From: Roridomyces roridus
Lineage: Eukaryota > Basidiomycota > Agaricomycetes > Agaricales > Mycenaceae
DNA: 64,000 bases
Direction: 5' to 3'
NCBI GenBank assembly: GCA_029378245.1
Contig: JARKIF010000038.1
Location: 478,374-542,373, forward strand
A program made the translations under genes and the position numbers. This document shows, one piece after another, positions 49,512 to 61,000 of this stretch. The notes under the pieces are model-generated. The model was not told the DNA's origin. It saw only the letters and a program-made list of their open reading frames with translations, and made no database searches. Positions within the stretch are counted from its first letter, which is position 1. Every line of letters starts with the position of its first letter.

Positions 49512-50885
49512 TTACTCAGGCAAGTCAAGGGTGCATGTACAACGCATGTTTCGTCCAGTCGTACACGCTCTCTCTACAATCAACGATATCGGTTTTTTTT
49601 GCTCATCTACTCTTCGATTTATCCCTCCGACAAGAACTTTAATAAGACCGTCAGCTGTCACAGGATGGAGCTTTGAATACGGTGTAGTGTCGACAATATC
49701 CTGTTCCCGACGTGAGTCAAAAGCGAGCAGAGTATCAGTGACAGACATACACGAATGTCGCCCGCTTTCGCGAGGTCGTCGTCTAATTCTCGGAGTGCTT
49801 GGGTAGCTGTCGCGTCGCTCCCTATTTGCACAAACTGGATACCGATCTGGATGTGAGCAGTCAGTGGATGCTGATAGACAACCACTGTGGTCACACTGAC
49901 CTGGGTCAGACACAAATTGGGTATGTCCTTTAGGCGCTTCGCAGCATCGACGATCGTGTATTTAGGGCTGTCAGCTACGTGAATCGCGGTCAGAACTCTC
50001 CAGAAGGGTCGACAACAGCTTACTGGCTTCCCCGTCCGTGATGACAATGACATTGACGCGTTTTATAACCTCTCCCGTTCGTCTGTCTCGAGGAGTTCCG
50101 TCTGGGTCAATTCGTGCCTTCTCAAGCGCCACAAGCCGTGGTTTAAGAATCTGTTCTAGGCGCTCGCCCGTGTGCGTGGCTCCCCTGGGACCGACTCGTG
50201 CGAAAACCGTTTGTACTTGCGACGCAGACTAGAGCAATGTAAGTCAACGCTGCCTTCGTTAACAGAGACACTGACCTTCACATTGAGGGCTTCCTTTGGA
50301 TTGTTGATGAAAAAGATATCAAGGCCGTCGTCGTCGTATTTCTGCGCCGTCTCTGCCAATGCTTCCAGCGCTTGGCCAGCCTGGATGTCCTACGTAAACA
50401 AAGGCGGTGGCAGATGCACACATGAACAAAGCACCTCGTCCCACCGCGTGAACCCGCGCCTTGACCCGGGAAGCGCCATGGACCCGGAATCGTCGACAAG
50501 GATGACGGTATCGTATTTCCTCAGGATCTCGAGAGCATCTTCCAAACTCTCTTTCCGTAATGGTGCTCGGAGCCCTGGGAAATCGTTAATTAGTGTCTAA
50601 AATACCGTCCACAGTTCACGTACAATCAGCAGAGTTGTATTTGAATCTCCCATTTCGCTTGGGAGCCGGGTCTGCCACAGCATCTTCGTAGCTCGGCGGA
50701 AAGAGGTCCGGATCTCTCGCACGTGGCTCCGCCGAACGACTACGTCGATGACCAAACCAAACGGACAGGAAGGAGGAGGGCGATCGTCTGTCTGGCTCGG
50801 GTTCGACAGTATATTGTGCAGTGTTGCAAAGCCACATTCGCCCAGTGGGCTGCAGGACTGACGAGGGAAGCTTTTCTTGGACCAT
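49512..50885 (-). CDS. von Willebrand factor A domain protein with a PY motif
   Basis: Six exons. The N-terminal part has a proline-containing PPSYEDAV (a PPxY motif, the kind bound by WW domains of Rsp5/Nedd4-type ligases). The vWA domain then begins with the metal-ion-dependent adhesion site DDSGSM in YDTVILVDDSGSM, with the second motif in the GPRGATHTGERL segment and the third in VNVIVITDGEA. The C terminus (IVDTTPYSKLHPVTADGLIKVLVGGINRRVD) is the usual end of this fungal cytosolic vWA group. Function unknown; the family lies in protein interaction or ubiquitin adaptor roles. The first ATG compatible with the frame is 50885; an upstream ATG at 50923 is in another frame. Confidence 0.82.
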
Positions 50886-51465
50886 GAGCTGGGAATGCTG
50901 GACTGAGATGCAGAGTGTCGCATTTTAAGGAGTCGCAGAAAGCTGTAAGGATACCAGCGCTAGTGTCACTGGTGCCCGACGGGCAGCCAAATGCATCTTC
51001 TTGGATTTCCATCGTACAGCACAGTGGTGTCGAACTTATTCAAGAACAGCGACTGCCTTCAGTATTGGTTTCGCCTTGAAAAGGATTGGAGGCTGGACTC
51101 CAAAGTAGAAAATTCTTACAGCTTGGTTTGCGGGAGCAAAACAGTACGGCTGTCGTGGACGATACAGCTCTCGTCGCTTCCACGGGAACGAAACGACAAG
51201 ATGCGACCTCCGATGCAAAAGCTGTCCTAGATTAACGTCCTGATAATGCATGGCATTGGGCGCTCAAGGGAGGCGCGGGTCCATGGAAGATGTATTCCGG
51301 GAGTCGAATGGGTCGCAAAGTGAAGCTGTTGAAAGCTGTGCATTGGCAAGGAGTCCAAAATAGTATGCAGTATTCAAGGCACAGGCAGGTATATGTATTT
51401 TCATAGGCAAGAAGTGCGTATCTGTAGAGTAAAATCGTCCATCTCTTCTTCAAAATTGGCGAACG
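50886..51465. other. Intergenic region, vWA gene to MADS-box gene
   Basis: About 580 bp between the vWA start and the MADS-box stop. Only short unsupported frames; no repeat noted. Confidence 0.5.
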
Positions 51466-53145
51466 CTAGCCATCTTTATCGTCCGGCGTCTGACTCTCCT
51501 CATCTTCCGATTCTGAGCGACTGCGCGACTTGGCGCGTTTGCCCCGCTTGCTTTTCTTTCTGCCGTTGCTTCCACGATCAACGTCGGGAATATCGATATC
51601 GCTGCCACCACCAGCACCACCACCGCCGCCTCCACGTTCCCATGAAGTAGCCATCGCTGGCCCGCCATGCGTAGAAAAGGAAGGCAACGGAGGTGGCGGA
51701 GGAGGTGGCATCCCTGACAGAAAGTCCAGCCAATTCCCGCTCCCGCTCCCAGGGCCTATGTCAGGTGCATGGGATGATGAAACTTGGTCCGGGTACATGA
51801 TTGAATGTATGAAATGGTCAATATTCCAGGAGGACGCACCCTGTGTCCCCGGGAAGTGCGTCCCCCCGGCGCCGCCACCACCACCACCGCTCCCGCTGGC
51901 GGAGTGGACAGGCCAGTCGAGAGCGAATGGGTTTGGATTTGGTGGCTGTAACTGCGAGTGTTGAAGGGCAGCCGCTCGTAAAAGTTGGTGGTACATTCCA
52001 GGATCATATTGCGGCTGCGAGCGAAACATTGGTGGCGGATCGTACATCGAGCCAAGGAATGGTGGAGGCGGGGGCGGCAGGCCATACCCACCACCGCCAC
52101 TCCCGCGGTGCATCAGGGGTGGAAACGTGTAGCTTCCAGCGTTGGGGAATGGGAGAGGAAGCGTCAAGTCGCCGTCCTCCTCGGACGATGAGCGACCACG
52201 AGAGGAAGGGCCACGAGCTGGAGAGGCCGTTCGCTGCTTTTTGGAAGGAGGTTGCGCGCTGCTGCCGTTGCTTTTTCCAGTGCGGGCAGAGTGACGATCG
52301 TTCGATGTGGGAATTGAAGTAGACGTGGTTTTGGGAAGTTTTCGAATAGAGATGGGTGGGCTAGGGATGGCCATGGGTGTACCATAGTCCGCCTGAAGAG
52401 ATTAGTCGATAGTCATGCATCTTGACCACCACTCACGTCGTCATCGTCTATCTTCTTGCTACGCTTCGCTGCTATCTTGGGCGGCGGAGCGGGTTCTTCC
52501 TCTTCGTCGTCGTCGTCGTCCTCTGCATCAGCGGCGTTCTTGGCCTTGTTAGCAGCAGGGTTCGTCGCAGCAAAGTCAGCGAGATTGCGGGCTTCGCGCT
52601 CGCCCTCGTACTTAGGAGCACGTCAGAAACAGCAGGAAAGAGGCGGAAAAAAAGGGCGTACATGGACATGGCGTGCTATCAACTCTCGTATGTCGCCTGA
52701 GCAATAGGTATACAGTTTCTGGTGGTGTCCAGGCCGTTCCTCTGAGACGGGTAAATGCTCTGCTGGAACGATGAAAAGGGGTACACGGACCAAAGACGAT
52801 GACTGCGACATCGACAGAGCAGAGGACACCAAGCTCGTAGGCCTTCTTGAACAGTCCGTTCTTGCGCTGGAGAAAGCATGACCGCGGTTAGATATGCCAA
52901 GCCCAAAAACACAAAAATAACACAAAATGCTGTCTGGAACAGTGCAAGAGTGGAAGCCGGCCGTACGGCCGCGGGTTTCAGTTTAGAACTCACCTTAAGA
53001 AAAGTAACTGAACGGTTTCGCTCCGCCTGTGGAATTGGTCAGTTTAGCTGGCAGGAACCTGGCCGCCTAGCCAATGGCATGGCCGGGGACGTAAAGGGAA
53101 ATATCTTGCCAAAATGGGTTCAATGGATATCTTGCGCCTTCCCAT
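51466..53145 (-). CDS. MADS-box transcription factor, MEF2/Rlm1 type
   Basis: Six exons (minus: 53110-53145, 52994-53026, 52791-52866, 52662-52741, 52437-52610, 51466-52392) give 441 residues. The MADS domain reads [11 protein letters not shown], then [41 protein letters not shown], and [10 protein letters not shown], as in Rlm1/Smp1/MEF2 proteins that bind CTA(A/T)4TAG-type sites, often downstream of a cell-integrity MAP kinase. The rest is low complexity: an acidic tract, proline and glycine runs, and a basic [12 protein letters not shown] segment (possible nuclear signal). The first junction requires a GC donor (TTTTG/GCAAG) instead of GT; see findings. Confidence 0.9.
53027..53109 (-). 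other. Apparent GC-AG intron in the MADS-box gene
   Basis: Donor GCAAGA at 53109 and acceptor CCACAG ending at 53027. Only this joining gives the conserved MADS spacing of EPI-xx-ERNR. GC donors with an otherwise good match to the consensus make up a small share of fungal introns. Confidence 0.7.
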
Positions 53146-54256
53146 CAGTGGTCCTGGTTGAGTGTATGTCGCGGAGGGGATGGGCGGGCAGAGGAGGAGT
53201 ACAAGATGTGGCCTGTAAGCCGTGGGATTTCGGCCGGCCATCACATCCTTGTTCTCCGCCGCTGTCATCCTCCGCAGCAGTTCCCATCTCCGCCAGCGAA
53301 TCTCATCAAATGACGCACGAAATGGTGTCAGATGCTTGCTCGGGAGTGGTTATCGAAGTTTCGAACCTTCAACTGAGCGCTGAGCAACGACTGGCAAGAG
53401 GAACTCAAAGGAGGTCAAAAACACGGATCATCGCGCAGTCAACCAAAAAAAACTCAGCGATGCGCCGGACTCTATTTCTAGTCAAGGGCCGCAGCTGCAG
53501 GTATTTTACAGAAAGTCTAATCTCTCGGGACATTTGGCAGCTGCCTGTTCAACGCCACAACTGGCTGCTCCCTGTCTTGCAGTTCGGGGTGAAATGCATG
53601 ACGTCGACACCACACTGGTCCGTTCTACTCACATCGGCTCTGAAAGGCCTGCCGTCGGGACGGCTGTCCGTCACAGTGCTGAATTTCTTACCCCAGTAGG
53701 GAGACGGAGAGTAGCCGTCGGAGCATGCGGAGAGAACGGGCAATATGCGATCGCGAGTGCTCCTTTCTGATTCTCGACATAGGTCTGCCGCTGGCTGCCG
53801 AACGTTTACCACAAGGTCTGTGCATTCTTCACTGACGACCGAAAGATGTTTGCGACTCAAATGACGACGGCACTTACTTCCCAATCTGTCTCCAATTCAT
53901 TGTTGCCGCGGTATACTCACTCTGGACTGGCTGCTGACCCGCGGTCTGCCGTCTGCGTGCCTGATACGAAACCGAGAACGCAGATCTCGTCGCGAGAAGT
54001 TCGCACATACAGACACGGGAGGCAGCCCAACTGAACTGAACTGCGGATTGATGAGAAGAACATGAACTCGGCGTCGATCACCAGAACCTTGTACGGTAAG
54101 AACCTAAAATAAATTCCCTGCGCGAGTAATGCTACCGTGTTCCACTAACCGATGACGAGACTTGGCTAGGAAGTGGCCACCACAACGCCTTTGCCGGAGG
54201 TTTCCCAAGCGCGCACACACAGGCTATCAGCCGGATAATTCTATGCATTATTTCGT
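53146..54256. other. 1.1-kb intergenic region, MADS-box start to HIS5 end
   Basis: No supported gene. One long plus-strand frame (52878-53699) overlaps and opposes the MADS-box exons and is treated as a shadow. The rest should be the MADS-box promoter and the HIS5 3' flank. Confidence 0.5.
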
Positions 54257-55579
54257 CTAAATCACAGACAGGACCTCTCTAATCTTGACCACCGCTGTCC
54301 TATTTTCCTCCTCAGATCCTACTGTGACTCTCAAACACCCCTCGCACCCAGGTTCGCTCCCACGATATCTCACCACCACCCCGTTCTCCTCTGCAAGTAA
54401 TCGGTACAGTCGCTGCGCACGCGCATTGTCCGGTTTCCCGTCCGAATTCAAGATGGGAACGACGAGAAAATTAGCGTCGTTGCCACCGATGACACGGCCC
54501 ACGCCCAGGGAGGTCAGCGCAGCGAGTTCCGTAGCAAGGCTTGCTCGCTGTTCGATCAGTGTTGCAATTTTCTCGCGCATGGTAGCCACCGCATCTGGGG
54601 CAAGTGAAGAGAGCGCGATGTGCGCCGTCGGCGTTGAGATATTGTACGGTGCTTTTGTATTCGTGAGCACTTGTATGAGCGGCGGTCGTGCGAGGGCAAT
54701 CCCCAGTCTGAGTGCGGTTGAGTTCAGAAATTTCGTTGGCCAAGAAACTGCCTACCGAACACCAGCGAGGCCGAAACTTTTACTCAGAGTCTGCATCACG
54801 ACGAGATTGCCATATTCCTCGATGAGGGAAGCGGCACTGGCGTTTTCAGAGGCAAAGTCAATGTAGGCTTCATCCACGACTACGATACCCTTGAAGTTCT
54901 CGTAGTCGAGCAGCTGGCGGATGGAGCTCAATGGTATAAGCGTTCCTGTCGGATTCCCTGGAGAGCACACAAATATTAGTTTTATATTGGGGTCGGCGAC
55001 CACGGCTTTTTTTATCTGTCCAATTTATCGTTCATGTCAATAGGGATGTACGCAATTTCTCACCTCAGCTATACGGAGACTGAAACGCCCGTTATCCCCT
55101 CCCTCACCAGCCTCGCCGGTCAACTCGAGAGGGCACTTGACCACGGCAACATCGTTGATTTGCGCACACACGGCATACATGCCATATGTTGGCGGCGTGG
55201 TCAATATCTTGTCCTTCCCAGGAGCGACGCACACCCTCATGAGAAGATCGATAATTTCGTCCGAGCCCACACCGAGGAAGACATGGTCCACGCCTGGCAG
55301 GCCCCGGAAAGCTGCGACGCGTTCCTTGATGGCATTTTGTGCTGGATCGGGATAGCGGTGAAGATCGAGGTCGAGGACGGACGAATCCTCGTTTGGTGAG
55401 CGCGTTATAGAGTGTCCGAGCGCGTTTTCGTTCGCGTCGAGCAGGATGCCTTCTTGGTAGTCGTCCCGAGCGCATCGATACGGATGGAGGGCAAGGATGT
55501 TGGGACGGATGACTTGAACGACGTCAAAGTGCGCAGGTCCCACCGTAGGCACTGAGTCTGCCAGTCCAAGAATCGACAT
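54257..55579 (-). CDS. HIS5: Histidinol-phosphate aminotransferase
   Basis: Exons (minus) 55064-55579, 54756-55015 and 54257-54707 give 408 residues. This PLP enzyme makes histidinol phosphate from imidazole acetol phosphate in histidine biosynthesis. Visible features: IRPNILALHPY, LDANENALG, LHRYPDP, GSDEIIDLLMR, PTYGMYAVCA, FVCSPGNPTGT, VVDEAYIDFA, and the Schiff-base lysine in TLSKSFGLAGVRLG, then NISTPTAHIALSSL and RGSEPGCEGCLRVTVG near the C terminus. It is a complete match to the fungal His5/HisC pattern. A near match to a Gcn4/Cpc1 half site (TGACTCG) lies just upstream. Start chosen as the ATG before the conserved N terminus. Confidence 0.95.
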
Positions 55580-55610
55580 GCTGGAGGGAGCAGGAGAGTT
55601 CGAGTCAGGA

Positions 55611-55617
55611 AGATGAT
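55611..55617 (-). promoter_or_regulatory. Gcn4/Cpc1-like site before HIS5
   Basis: TGACTCG on the minus strand, about 32-38 bp upstream of the start codon, a 6 of 7 match to TGASTCA, the general amino-acid control site. Histidine genes are classic targets; the match alone is weak evidence. Confidence 0.3.
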
Positions 55618-55849
55618 AAGGGAGGCCGAAAAGGCCGATAAATGACTTCGGACCGGATATGCGGAAGCTCCGAATCAGACGGACTTGATGGTTACCACGG
55701 TTGGATTCAGGAAGTTCAAAATGGCTGATAGTCAGTTGAAAGGGCTTGTTGCTCAAGCCATGTGCAAGTAACTGAAAGATGCAGCCCATTAAATGTATGT
55801 ATTCTACCGTACCAAATTACCCATTAAATTAGCTCCATTCAATTATTCT

Positions 55850-57861
55850 CTAAACAGAAAGAGTGGTGTTGATGGCCGACAAGGAAGGCGCGAAGAAATA
55901 CTCGCCGCCGCGAGAGACGATGAAGTCTGTTATCATCAATTAGAGGGAAGAAGATGAAAGGGAAAGAACTTGCCGATAGGGAGTGTCAAGCTTTTGGTAG
56001 AATTGGTAGGGTCGAGGCCAGTCACGACACGGGGAGCACCTGCATCAGCACCAACGATCGGGTCGTAGCCTTCACCGGTGTGGACGAAGCTGCAGCAGGG
56101 GTGAGTTTCGTGAAACGTTGAATTCTGGGAGGACAGACTTGGGTTTGTTGGCCCAGATTTGCTGCAGGAATTGGAAACCGTTGGCGAGGTTCGACTGGTA
56201 GGCGACTGAAAATCAATTTTAGGCTTCGAAAACAACAAGCAGAGTTTGAGCCAACCAAAAGCAAGACCACGTTCCGTCGTGGTCGTGTTGGACGCGGCCT
56301 CCTGGTCGCTGACTGAGAAGGAAAAATCGGTCGCTGTTCAACATGTGAAAGAGAATGCATACCTTCAGGTCCATAAGGGATACCCGCACGAATGATATGG
56401 TGGATCGCGTCTTCTGGAGTTCCGAGATCGGCACGGGGACGAGTCTTGCGGATATGTGCGGCAAAGGGACAGCTACAGGTGTATCTTCAGATTTTTGTTT
56501 ATACAGATTCAGAATTGCAACGCACAAGGTCTGGTTGGTTGCGAGATTGACACCGTCATGTTCAAACGTAAAATTGTTGTTCCTGGTTGGATCTGCACCG
56601 AGGACAGGGTCATCAAAAACGGGGGGAAAGATCGACCGGCGCCCCCTGGAAAAGAATCAAGACGAGGAACTTGCGAGCAGAAAATAACCTACACTCTTCC
56701 ACCGACCCATCATGCGAGCGCCGAGGAGATCAGAGCCTTGCTGAGGTGTCAGGCCGTCCATGACGATCGGATTGTCGGTAAGAAACTTGTTGAATTCGGG
56801 AACAAGCTGTGAGAGCTGGCGGAAAGCAAGGAAAGAGCCATCTTGAGCCCACGCAGGTCGGGTAACTGTATCACCGCTCTCGCCCAACAAAATTGTACCG
56901 GCGGCAACCGGGGCTTGACCGGGCAATGGGGTCGCAATGAAACCTTCAACGGCCGGGTTCGAGATTCCGTCCTGAGCAGAGTCAAATTATTGGGTTGAAG
57001 GAAGGACAGAAAAAATCGCAAACCAGGAAACCAAAAGCTATCCACGATGTATCAGTAAACACGCTAAACTGGCTGCCAAAAAATACGGACGTTCATGACC
57101 GGCTTCAGATCCTGGGCGAACCGCTCCCGCAAGAGTGTAGAGCTTTGTGATACTGCTTCCCAAAGCTGATTCAACACTGGCCACAGCGGCGTCGATGTTC
57201 GCGACAGTGTCGGAAGCAAAGAGCATGACACCGTGGATGTTAGTCCCAGCAAATTGCGGGACCCAGTTAGTCGATCCGGGGTCACCGAGCGCGGTCAGGG
57301 CTGCAAATTGGCCACCAGCAAAGTCGGCGTCGCCGAGAGAGTCGGTGATGCCTAGGGCGGAGAGGCCAGTAGCGCTGAAAGCAATGTTCAGCATCGTTGT
57401 AGGCTGCGTGGACACTTGAAGGAGTTGAGTCGTCGTAGTAATGAGAGGAAGAATATCCGAGGCCAGTTTGGGTTTGAATGCTGCGGCATCGGCAATGCTG
57501 AAGAAGTAGAACAGCTCTTGGTTCTTCTTCATCCCGATTCTACGACGGTATTGGCTCAGAAATAGATGAAGATGAAAGATGCGCACAGAATGTCGCCCTG
57601 GATGTTGTCGAGATTGAGACCCGCAGCTGCAGCGGCAGCTGTGGCTTCTTGGATCGTCGGGAGCGCAGGTTGAGCAGCAGGACCTGGTTGAAAAAAATTA
57701 TCAGCATCTGACTTGACGACCACAGGGAACTTACTGATCAGTAGGGACTTTGTGCGGCGGGGTTGAAGGAGATGCGAAGTCGAATCTTGGCGAACAGTCA
57801 ATGCCGAAGCAAAGCCAGCCAGGAGTAAGAATGCAGGGATAGTATTTGCCGTGAGCTTCAT
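55850..57861 (-). CDS. Secreted dye-decolorizing peroxidase (DyP)
   Basis: Signal peptide MKLTANTIPAFLLLAGFASA starts the protein. After splicing it reads NIQGDILIGMKKNQELFYFFSI, then the distal-heme GxxDG motif in PFGFLDGISNPAVEG, QDGSFLAFRQLSQLVPEF, LGARMMGRWKSGAPVDL, the proximal histidine region CPFAAHIRKTRPR, an Arg-containing RAGIPYGPE, and a C terminus ending in FFAPSLSAINTTLSV. DyPs oxidise dyes and aromatic compounds with hydrogen peroxide, outside the hypha. About 500 residues. A TATA element is at 57918-57925. One frame break: in the exon following GRWKS a run of six Cs on the coding strand (56621-56626) shifts the frame; one C fewer would keep VDLSPVFDDPVLGADP readable. Confidence 0.85.
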
Positions 57862-58848
57862 CTCTGCTGAAGGAGAGTAAGGAAAGTACAGTGAGGATTT
57901 CCTGAAGTTGAACCTAGCTTTTATAATGTTTTCCGCCAATATCTCCTTGATTTATATCATGACGAACGGGAAAAGAAAGTGTTTTGACCTTAAAATAAGG
58001 TCGTGTCCGAGACAGCGCAGTCTCAATGCAGAACCAAGCGCCATCCCCGAGCAGACATGATATTATTTTTACTGCACCATTTCGCAAAGCAGACGCCTGA
58101 GAGGGGCGGAAAGGGACGTGAACCATCGCATCAGATGCCGGGTGGTCTATTGCACCTATTGCATGGGTCGAGACCGAGGGATTGATCATTGAAGACTGGA
58201 GAACTGGACCGCCCTCTCAGAGAATTGTGTGAATACCGGGATACTGATCTGTGATTGGCCGTGTCCCTGAAAATCGCGTTAGCTATGTCAGTGTGTTATG
58301 TGTCGGTAACTCATACGGCGGACAAAGGCCGCCAAAAGGACGTGCCTTTAACGAAGCTCGAATTCCTTTGTCGGACAAAGGGGAAAGGCGTTCGTTGAGG
58401 GCACCCCAGGTGGACAGACTTTTATTCACCTGAAAGCAATTCTCCGCCTGCACCTGCGGGTGATTGCACTTCTGGCGAAAGTACACAATGGACCCATCGA
58501 GCCGGAAGATCGGTCCGAGGCTCTGCAGGTCAGATAGAAATCCCAAACGTTGTCAGCATTGAGCATAAATTTAAAGAGAGATCCGTTGCAGCGCAGGAGC
58601 GCGCTCGGGCGAAGAGTCGGCGGTGATGCAAGCAGACGGTCATGAACACCGATTCAGGCGTGCCAGCCGGACAGAATGTAAAAAAAGGAGCCCAAAGCGA
58701 GTCATGTTTTCTTTGAAACCGGACGAAGCGGAGAGGATTGCGAACGGCGTACAGAAAATATACCTACCGACAAGGGAGTGTACCTGGAGAGATGGTTGAG
58801 CAGCGGATAAGCACCAAAAGCGTAAGTACCTACGCGATACGACCGCCC
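57862..58848. other. Promoter of DyP and flank of the TM protein gene
   Basis: About 990 bp with a TATA element at 57918-57925 but no supported gene. Open frames on both strands (for example minus 58283-58546) lack motifs. Confidence 0.5.
57918..57925 (-). promoter_or_regulatory. TATA box of the DyP gene
   Basis: TATAAAAG on the minus strand, 57-64 bp upstream of the DyP start codon. Confidence 0.5.
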
Positions 58849-59652
58849 TCAAAGGTGAACCAGAAGCCAAGCAGATGCGATTCCAACAAGAATCGATGGT
58901 AATATGGCGACGAAGCCGCCCACTGCGCCGCTGGAGCCAGTGGTTGCGCTGGGACTCGCGGGACTGGACCCAGTTGCGCTCGTCGAACCACTAGCAGATC
59001 CGTTGGGACTCGAAGATGTGTCTTCGTCCGGAGTGGTAACACTAAAGAAACGGAGTGTTGAGTCTTGGAATCCAAAAAATAAGACAGAGATGCCCACATG
59101 AAATGTCCAGCCAGAAGAAAAAGGTATTGTCGTTACCGAGCGTGGTATTACGATCCGGAGAAAGGCCTTTGATGGAGAGACTAATGTTGTGCTCCACGGT
59201 TGCGTCCAGGTTTGTTTGCGCGAAGAGGGTGTAGCAACAGAAGGGCTCCCCCAGCAGTGTTGCGAACGCCGTCAACGTCTGTCGCGACACCGTCCAGGGT
59301 GACCGTATAAGTGTTGCTGATGCCATCCAGGAGCGCGTTCATGTAAATGGCGGACCCTGTCATCGGTTAGAGCCTCGACGGGAATGAAATCTGTGAGCGA
59401 ACCTTTGAACTGCATTGATAAGGTGCCAGTCTGTTCCTGGAGAATGTGCGCTCCCGATGTACAATTCTGGGGTCCATTGGAAAAGCAGCCAGGCTGGCTA
59501 AGAATCTGACCCGAAGAGCTTAGTTCGCAAGGCGTTGAATGCCCTCCAGAACCAGTGTATTGAATCACAGGGTCAGTGTCGTCGATCGTGACATTGTGGT
59601 CAGCAAGGACGGCGAGTGGAACGAATGTGAGTACAAGCGGATAAAAGCGCAT
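58849..59652 (-). CDS. Secreted, single-membrane-span fungal protein, frame-broken
   Basis: Starts MRFYPLVLTFVPLAVLADH, a signal peptide, then VTIDDTDPVIQYTGSGGHS, a common start in Agaricomycete single-TM surface proteins with a lectin-like beta-sandwich. It continues after an intron with IYMNALLDGISNTYTVTLDGVATDVDG, and FCCYTLFAQTNLDATVEHNISLSI in another frame, then a Ser/Gly/Ala stretch and a C-terminal hydrophobic segment (GFVAILPSILVGIASAWLLVHL). The frame change lies at a run of five Cs (59248-59252, coding-strand G). I do not find an intron that explains it without losing conserved sequence. Role unknown; possibly a cell-surface sensor or adhesin. Confidence 0.6.
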
Positions 59653-59750
59653 TGTGTAGCGAGCGACGTGGTGGAAGGAGTGAACTTCAAAGGGCGTGTT
59701 GAATGTTGACAAGAGAGAGGGAGAACGTGTGAAAAACGATCGACAAGCTG

Positions 59751-60988
59751 ATGTCCAAACCTGGCAACACGCCGGTCGTGCTTCCCCCAGAGCTCTGCGA
59801 CAGCATCATAGCGCAAGCCGGCGAGGATAGTCACGCACTCGCAAACTGTTGCCTTGTCTGCCGCTCCTGGCTGCCGACCAGTAGGCACCGTATCTTTCAA
59901 GGAAATCCCGTTTTTCTACGACCCGGCAACATCCAGACTTTCATCCAGCTCATCACCCATCCTTTATCCACACTTCATCCCTACATCCAGTCCATTGAGC
60001 TCCTCAGCTTGAACTCTCCCGAAGGGTCCTTTGACTCGCAATGGTTGACCGCCGGTCATCAACCATCTCACGAGTTTGCCAGCCGTCACCCAGATCCTCA
60101 TCGAAAATATTCACTGGGGGCGTATGAACCCCGAAACCAAATCCGCTCTTCTCAGCGGCTTCGGCGCCCTCACCCACCTTGAGCTCTGGGCTGCCAAGTT
60201 CGACTCGGTGTCCGACCTCCTGCAGCTCGTCTGCTCCAAACCGCTCCTTCAAGTCCTGAGCTTTGATAATCTCGGATGGGAAGACCCCAATTTCGACATT
60301 CCAAAAGAGCCTTCCGACTCTGTTTCGGACACGCTCCACAGTTTGCGGCTCAGTAACTGTTACAAGCGGGACATCCTGGATTGGCTTGCGAGCCATGGTT
60401 CAGTCCCGCCGATACATCACCTTCACCTGGGATCAGTGTTCCGGAGGATACCCATTCGATTGGCCGGTTTCTTCATATCCTGGGGTCCCATCTGCAGACT
60501 CTTCAATTGGAGTTTTCGTCTCTGGACGCCGGAGGTGATGCAGGTATTTTACCAACTTGATTTTCACGACATTATATTGAATTTATCCAGAGGATTTCTG
60601 CTCTCGAGTGGACCTGGCGTACAACACTGCCCTCCATACCATCATCCTCGACAAATTCATCAACTACTCCGTCTACCAATTCAGCAGCGCAATAGCATGG
60701 ATCCCAGAGCTCGTATCTCAGATCGCGAATCTCAAAGAGGTTTCCTTCGGCATCGCGATTCGTGATGTGGAAGAACTCTTTCCAGAGGATGATCCTATCG
60801 ACTGGACTGCACTCGACAATACATTTTGCCACCCGCGCTTTCCCCACCTACGTGCGCTGAGGTTTTGGGTGTCGGGCAATGTGGAGCTGGACGAGGCTGC
60901 TGGAGCCATTGCGTCGAATCTACCGCGCAGCAATAGAGGAGGGATGTTGCGGTTCCATCGCGGATGCCTCGATTGGTGCAATAAATAA
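59751..60988 (+). pseudogene. F-box protein with apparent frame breaks
   Basis: The start MSKPGNTPVVLPPELCDSII, with ALANCCLVCRSWLPTSRHRIF, is a typical F-box of the large basidiomycete family. LRR-like text follows (ILIENIHWGRMNPETKSALLSGFGALTHLELWAAKF), then HHLHLGSV, GRFLHILGSHLQTLQLEF and, after an intron near 60544-60590, EDFCSRVDLAYNTALHTIILDKF to the stop. Frame changes occur near 60050 and near 60440. The first could instead be a 49-nt GT-AG intron (60028-60076), which would drop conserved-looking sequence; the second has no intron solution that I can find. It may be a pseudogene or contain base errors. Confidence 0.6.
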
Positions 60989-61000
60989 GTAACATCATAT

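Noticed and set aside
52878..53699. 273-codon plus-strand frame
   Set aside because: It lies opposite the MADS-box exons and promoter, has no recognisable domain, and is best read as a shadow of the coding strand.
60028..60076. 49-nt GT-AG intron in the first F-box gene
   Set aside because: It would be in frame, but it removes conserved-looking LRR sequence and does not help the second frame change, so I kept it only as an alternative.
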